A DNA stretch of 15,696 nucleotides from an uncultured Christensenellaceae bacterium (lineage in GTDB: Bacteria > Bacillota > Clostridia > Christensenellales > Borkfalkiaceae), in assembly GCA_910587825.1 (NCBI GenBank), contig CAJUNJ010000016.1, positions 12,689-28,384 on the forward strand, in the 5' to 3' direction. The position numbers and the translations under genes were made by a program. Of this stretch, positions 13,002-15,696 are shown piece by piece. The notes beneath the pieces are model-generated. The model saw only the letters and a list, made by a program, of their open reading frames with translations. It made no database searches and was not told where the DNA came from. How positions within the stretch are numbered: position 1 is the stretch's first letter; each line of letters starts with the position of its first letter.

Positions 13002-13769
13002 ATGGTTGATGAATGGGAAGTTGAAATTCCCGCGCTTACGGGCGCGGTTAAGCGCAGGGCATACGTCTATCTGCCCGACGGTTACTATTACGATGATAAC
13101 CGCCGTTACCCCGTTATGTATATGTTCGACGGACACAATCTCTTTTACGACGGACACGCAACTTACGGTAAAAGCTGGGGGCTTGCCGAATATCTCGATT
13201 CAACGCGCACCCCGCTTATTGTCGCGGCGGTAGAATGCAATCACGACGGTAACGGCAGACTGTCCGAATATTCGCCCGTCGACTTCGTTATGAAAAACGG
13301 TGATAAAATAAAGGGCAGGGGCAAAAAATATATGGACTGGCTTGTAGGCGCCTTCAAGCCGTATATAGATAAAAATTTGCGTACGTTGCCCGACAGAAGC
13401 AACACCGCGATAGGCGGAAGTTCTATGGGCGGGCTTATGACGGTTTACGCGCTTGCCAAATACAACCGCTATTTTTCACGAGGGGCGGCGCTTTCTCCCA
13501 GCCTTTGGGCGTGCGGTGGAGTACCGGACTTCGTTTTAAACGGACGGTTCGGAAAGGACAGTGTGCTGTATATGGATTACGGCAGCAAAGAGTTTTCCAA
13601 TCACGGAGAGCAGAAAAAAATATTTTCTCTGACTGCGCAAACGCTGATGGAGAAGAACGTGTTTTTAACGTCGCGCGTGGCGCCGCACGGCGTGCATTCG
13701 GAAGCAAGCTGGCAAAAGTGTATTCCGGTGTTTATGAACGTTTTGGGGTTTTTACCGCAAAGCGACTAA
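13002..13769 (+). CDS. Putative esterase, Fes/esterase-D type alpha/beta hydrolase
   Basis: A 255-residue serine hydrolase of the putative-esterase (PF00756) type, which includes enterochelin esterases, S-formylglutathione hydrolase and mycolyltransferase relatives. RRAYVYLPDGYY (18-29) and YPVMYMFDGHNLF (36-48) are the characteristic opening strands. The nucleophile elbow is IGGSSMGG with Ser141. An acid candidate is Asp192 in MDYGSKE. The catalytic histidine is His232 in HGVHSEASW. The open frame extends to a TTG at 12975, but those codons lie in a hairpin, and ATG 13002 has TAGG 10 nt upstream. Cytosolic by lack of a signal peptide. Fourth operon gene, the third ester hydrolase in it and from a different subfamily than the other two. 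Confidence 0.87.
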   Translation: MVDEWEVEIPALTGAVKRRAYVYLPDGYYYDDNRRYPVMYMFDGHNLFYDGHATYGKSWGLAEYLDSTRTPLIVAAVECNHDGNGRLSEYSPVDFVMKNGDKIKGRGKKYMDWLVGAFKPYIDKNLRTLPDRSNTAIGGSSMGGLMTVYALAKYNRYFSRGAALSPSLWACGGVPDFVLNGRFGKDSVLYMDYGSKEFSNHGEQKKIFSLTAQTLMEKNVFLTSRVAPHGVHSEASWQKCIPVFMNVLGFLPQSD

Positions 13770-13787
13770 AATAAAGAGGTGTTATTT

Positions 13788-14975
13788 ATGAAAAATTTTG
13801 TGTTCATTTCACCGAACTTCCCCGAAAATTATTGGAAGTTCTGCAAAAAGTTACAGGAGAACGGCTTCAACGTTCTCGGCATAGGCGATTGTCCCTATGA
13901 AAATCTTACCGACGAAGTGCGTAATTCCGTAAACGAATATTACCGCGTGTCCTGCCTTGAAAATTACGAAGAAGTATACCGCGCCGTCGCATTCTTTATC
14001 TTCAAGTACGGCAAGATAGAATTCCTTGAAAGCAACAACGAATATTGGCTTGAACGCGACGCTTTGCTCCGTACCGAGTTTAATATAAATACGGGGTTCC
14101 GTCTTAAAGACGTTAAAAAAATAAAGTACAAGTCGCAAATGAAAAAGTACTATGCAAAGGCGGGTGTGCCCACGGCGGCTTACTGTCTTGTCAAAACGCT
14201 TAAAGGCTGTGAAAAGTTCATTGCCGAAGTCGGCTATCCCGTTATTGTAAAGCCCGACAACGGAGTGGGCGCAAACGACACCCGTAAAATAAACAGCCAA
14301 GCGGAACTTTACGACTTTTTCCAAAACAGACAGCCCGTACAATACATAATGGAAGAATACGTCGACGGCGAAGTCGTCACTTACGACGCGATAGTCGATT
14401 CCCAAGGCAACCCCCTGTTCGAAACGGGTAACGTCACCCCCACGTCGCTTATGGACGTGGTAAACGGTAACGGCAATTCGCTTTTCTACATAGTCGACAA
14501 GCCGTTCGAAGACGTGTGCGACGCCGGTAGAAGGACGTTGACAGCGTTCGGCGTGAAGAGACGGTTTGTGCATTTTGAATTTTTCCGTCTTAACAGCGAC
14601 CAGCGCATCGGCAAAAAGGGAGACATAGTCGCGCTTGAAGTCAATATGCGTCCCAGCGGCGGTATTTCGCCCGATATGATGAACTACGCCAACAGCACCG
14701 ACGTGTACAAAATCTGGGCGGATATGATAGCGTACGATTCCACGCTTACGCTCTGCGGCGAAAGATTTTACTGCGCGTTTGCGGGCAGAAGGGACGGTAA
14801 GACGTTCTATTATACGGACGCGGAAATCTGCCAAATGTACGCCGAAAACATTAAACTTACGGGCAGGGTTCCCGACGCGTTGAGTCCCGCAATGGCAAAC
14901 GTAATGTATATCGCCGCGTTTAAGACAGGGAAAGAGCTTGAAAAATTCTATTCTGATATTCTAAAAACCATATAA
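13788..14975 (+). CDS. ATP-grasp domain protein (carboxylate-amine/thiol ligase-like)
   Basis: A 395-residue protein. The N-terminal pre-ATP-grasp domain (about 1-105) opens with FVFISPNFPENYW. The ATP-grasp fold follows, with the nucleotide-binding lysine strand YPVIVKPDNGVGAND (150-164), the adenine-contacting strand YIMEEYVDGE (186-195), and the metal-binding segment VALEVNMRPSGG (281-292; Glu284, Asn286, Arg288). Such enzymes activate a carboxylate as acyl-phosphate and join it to an amine or other nucleophile (carnosine synthase, D-Ala ligase and biotin carboxylase belong to the superfamily). The substrate cannot be told. AGAGGT (13775-13780) is 7 nt before ATG 13788, which decides the start over the in-frame GTG at 13779. 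Last operon gene; a strong terminator lies 80 nt on. Confidence 0.88.
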   Translation: MKNFVFISPNFPENYWKFCKKLQENGFNVLGIGDCPYENLTDEVRNSVNEYYRVSCLENYEEVYRAVAFFIFKYGKIEFLESNNEYWLERDALLRTEFNINTGFRLKDVKKIKYKSQMKKYYAKAGVPTAAYCLVKTLKGCEKFIAEVGYPVIVKPDNGVGANDTRKINSQAELYDFFQNRQPVQYIMEEYVDGEVVTYDAIVDSQGNPLFETGNVTPTSLMDVVNGNGNSLFYIVDKPFEDVCDAGRRTLTAFGVKRRFVHFEFFRLNSDQRIGKKGDIVALEVNMRPSGGISPDMMNYANSTDVYKIWADMIAYDSTLTLCGERFYCAFAGRRDGKTFYYTDAEICQMYAENIKLTGRVPDALSPAMANVMYIAAFKTGKELEKFYSDILKTI

Positions 14976-15056
14976 TATAATAACCGCCGTAAAGTGAACT
15001 TCCCGTAGGGAATATAAAAAACTAAATTATTAAGAGTTATACTTTCAAGCAAGGAC

Positions 15057-15090
15057 AAAAGCTCTCGAACATATCGTTCGAGAGCTTTTT
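15057..15090 (+). terminator. Strong terminator after the ATP-grasp operon
   Basis: AAAAGCTCTCGAAC (15057-15070) pairs perfectly with GTTCGAGAGCTTTT (15076-15089), loop ATATC, with the T-run ending at 15090. The flanking A-run makes it likely bidirectional. Confidence 0.88.
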
Positions 15091-15112
15091 ACTACAAACC
15101 ATTTACAAAGAT

Positions 15113-15342
15113 AAATTGAAATTTAGCGGCGTGTCGCCGCAGCCACGTATCTTTATTACTGAACCGCTTAACCGACTTCACTGCACGTCAAATTGAAATT
15201 TACCTGAATTTAATCAACCTGCTTCCCCCCCTTAAAGATTAAGGGGCAGGGGGTTTTGAGGAGTTTTCGGGTAACGGGGTTGTTAAGGGGTATAGGGCGG
15301 ATTCGGAAAACAGCCCTTACCCCTTAAATAAATTGAAATTTA
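15113..15342. repeat. Three copies of the 13-mer AAATTGAAATTTA
   Basis: Exact copies at 15113-15125, 15190-15202 and 15330-15342, spaced 77 and 140 bp apart. The sequences between them are unrelated. The third copy touches the stop codon of the small minus-strand gene. Confidence 0.75.
15283..15327. repeat. Long imperfect hairpin sharing arms with a neighbouring hairpin
   Basis: TTAAGGGGTA-T-AGGGC (15283-15298) pairs with GCCCT-TACCCCTTAA (15313-15327), one bulged T. Its TTAAGGGG and CCCCTTAA arms are identical to those of the hairpin at 15228-15246, so alternative pairings are possible. Confidence 0.6.
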
Positions 15343-15507
15343 ATTTTCAATTTTAATAATAATGTCGTATGCAGTAGAACATTCTTCTTTTGATAATTTT
15401 GTTTCATTGACCAGATACTCTATTGCCTCATCTTTGCTATCAAATTTTTTTAATATATCTTTTACCTCTTTAAATTTATCAATAGCAACCCGAATTTCGG
15501 TGTTCAT
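15340..15507 (-). CDS. Small hypothetical helical protein, 55 residues
   Basis: No family recognised. The protein is strongly charged and predicted to be all-helical (MNTEIRVAIDKFKEVKDILK, then DSKDEAIEYLVNETKLSKEE), with one Cys and no membrane segment; two to three short helices could form a UBA-like bundle, but that is only an impression. The ATG at 15507 is chosen because GAGG lies 9 nt upstream; the frame also contains a GTG at 15522. A good extended -10 promoter lies at 15550-15578, which together with the Shine-Dalgarno makes this a credible gene rather than a chance frame. It is monocistronic within the window. The more AT-rich coding sequence differs from the operon to its left. Confidence 0.7.
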   Translation of the reverse strand: MNTEIRVAIDKFKEVKDILKKFDSKDEAIEYLVNETKLSKEECSTAYDIIIKIEN

Positions 15508-15549
15508 AATTTCTCGCCTCACTTGTAAATTATTGTTTATCGTACAATT

Positions 15550-15578
15550 ATTATATCACGAAAAATGAAAGAACGCAA
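15550..15578 (-). promoter_or_regulatory. Promoter of the 55-residue protein gene
   Basis: Minus strand: TTGCGT (15578-15573), 17-nt spacer ending TGA, TATAAT (15555-15550), i.e. an extended -10, about 43 nt before the start codon. Confidence 0.75.
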
Positions 15579-15622
15579 CCGATTGAATTTTGCGGGAAAT
15601 ATAAAACATATCTATATCTCAC

Positions 15623-15640
15623 TAGGCTACGAGTAGCCTA
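15623..15640. repeat. Short palindrome
   Basis: TAGGCTAC-GA-GTAGCCTA, a perfect 8-bp inverted repeat with a 2-nt centre. It lies between the promoter of the small gene and the terminator at the right edge; it could be an operator-like site. Confidence 0.45.
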
Positions 15641-15651
15641 ATTCGTCCACG

Positions 15652-15690
15652 AAAAAAAGTACAGAAAAGGCACAGCTTAACGCTATGCCT
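15652..15690 (-). terminator. Terminator of a minus-strand transcript entering from the right
   Basis: Minus strand: AGGCATAGC (15690-15682) pairs with GCTGTGCCT (15676-15668; one G-T pair), loop GTTAA, followed by TTTCTGTACTTTTTTT. The gene it serves lies beyond the window. Confidence 0.65.
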
Positions 15691-15696
15691 AAACCT

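Larger units (their letters stand above)
14976..15339. other. Noncoding stretch with hairpins and a thrice-repeated 13-mer
   Basis: No gene is visible. It holds the operon terminator, a GCGGCG-TGT-CGCCGC hairpin (15126-15140), three copies of AAATTGAAATTTA, a short CCCCTTAA/TTAAGGGG hairpin (15228-15246) and a longer hairpin (15283-15327). Confidence 0.6.

Noticed and set aside
13851..14834. 327-codon minus-strand open frame
   Set aside because: Opposite-strand shadow of the ATP-grasp gene, which has clear motifs and a Shine-Dalgarno site.
15113..15342. CRISPR array (repeat ends resemble ATTGAAA)
   Set aside because: Only 13 bp are repeated, spacings are 77 and 140 bp, and no cas genes are present.
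15362..15568. 68-codon plus-strand open frame
   Set aside because: Antisense to the 55-residue gene, and it runs through that gene's promoter; no Shine-Dalgarno.

Overview
The window reads as a chromosomal segment of a low-to-mid GC Gram-positive-type bacterium, probably an uncultured clostridial (Bacillota) lineage. The evidence is sigma-A-like promoters with 17-nt spacers, GGAG-type Shine-Dalgarno sites, tRNA genes with encoded CCA, a DUF378 protein, and a zinc-ribbon/BspA-type leucine-rich-repeat membrane protein. The assignment is inference; no 16S gene or other firm marker is present. The standard bacterial code fits (TGA is used as a stop).

Region 1 (1-3306) is visibly more AT-rich than the rest and looks like an acquired defence island. 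It holds a TIR-domain protein cut by the left edge, a D12-class amino-methyltransferase on the opposite strand, and a two-gene operon of a PD-(D/E)XK restriction endonuclease and a beta-class amino-methyltransferase. The two methyltransferase genes converge and overlap by 29 bp. The island is followed by about 470 bp of palindrome-rich DNA without a credible gene.

Region 2 (3720-4133) is a complete tRNA operon on the minus strand (consensus promoter, initiator tRNA-Met, elongator tRNA-Met, tRNA-Glu, terminator). Both Met tRNAs carry stem irregularities.

Region 3 (4181-7340) is a plus-strand unit: tilS, driven by a promoter that places the start codon at the predicted transcription start, followed by two genes of unknown function and a pair of strong terminators.

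Region 4 (7389-9488) holds a minus-strand gene for a zinc-ribbon/transmembrane/LRR protein. It is preceded by a structured leader RNA of about 210 nt with its own promoter, a possible loop-to-3' pseudoknot, and mutually exclusive terminator and antiterminator hairpins. This is the best candidate for an undescribed cis-regulatory RNA here. A back-to-back promoter serves a DUF378 membrane protein on the other strand.

Region 5 (9819-15090) is a five-gene plus-strand operon: SGNH/GDSL hydrolase, ketopantoate-reductase-like oxidoreductase, monoacylglycerol-lipase-like hydrolase, Fes/esterase-D-like esterase and an ATP-grasp ligase, also started from an apparently leaderless promoter. The joint role is unknown; ester hydrolysis combined with ATP-dependent ligation suggests small-molecule tailoring.

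Region 6 (14976-15696) is mostly noncoding, with hairpins and a thrice-repeated 13-mer, plus a 55-residue helical protein gene with its own promoter and, at the right edge, a terminator of a minus-strand transcript lying outside the window.
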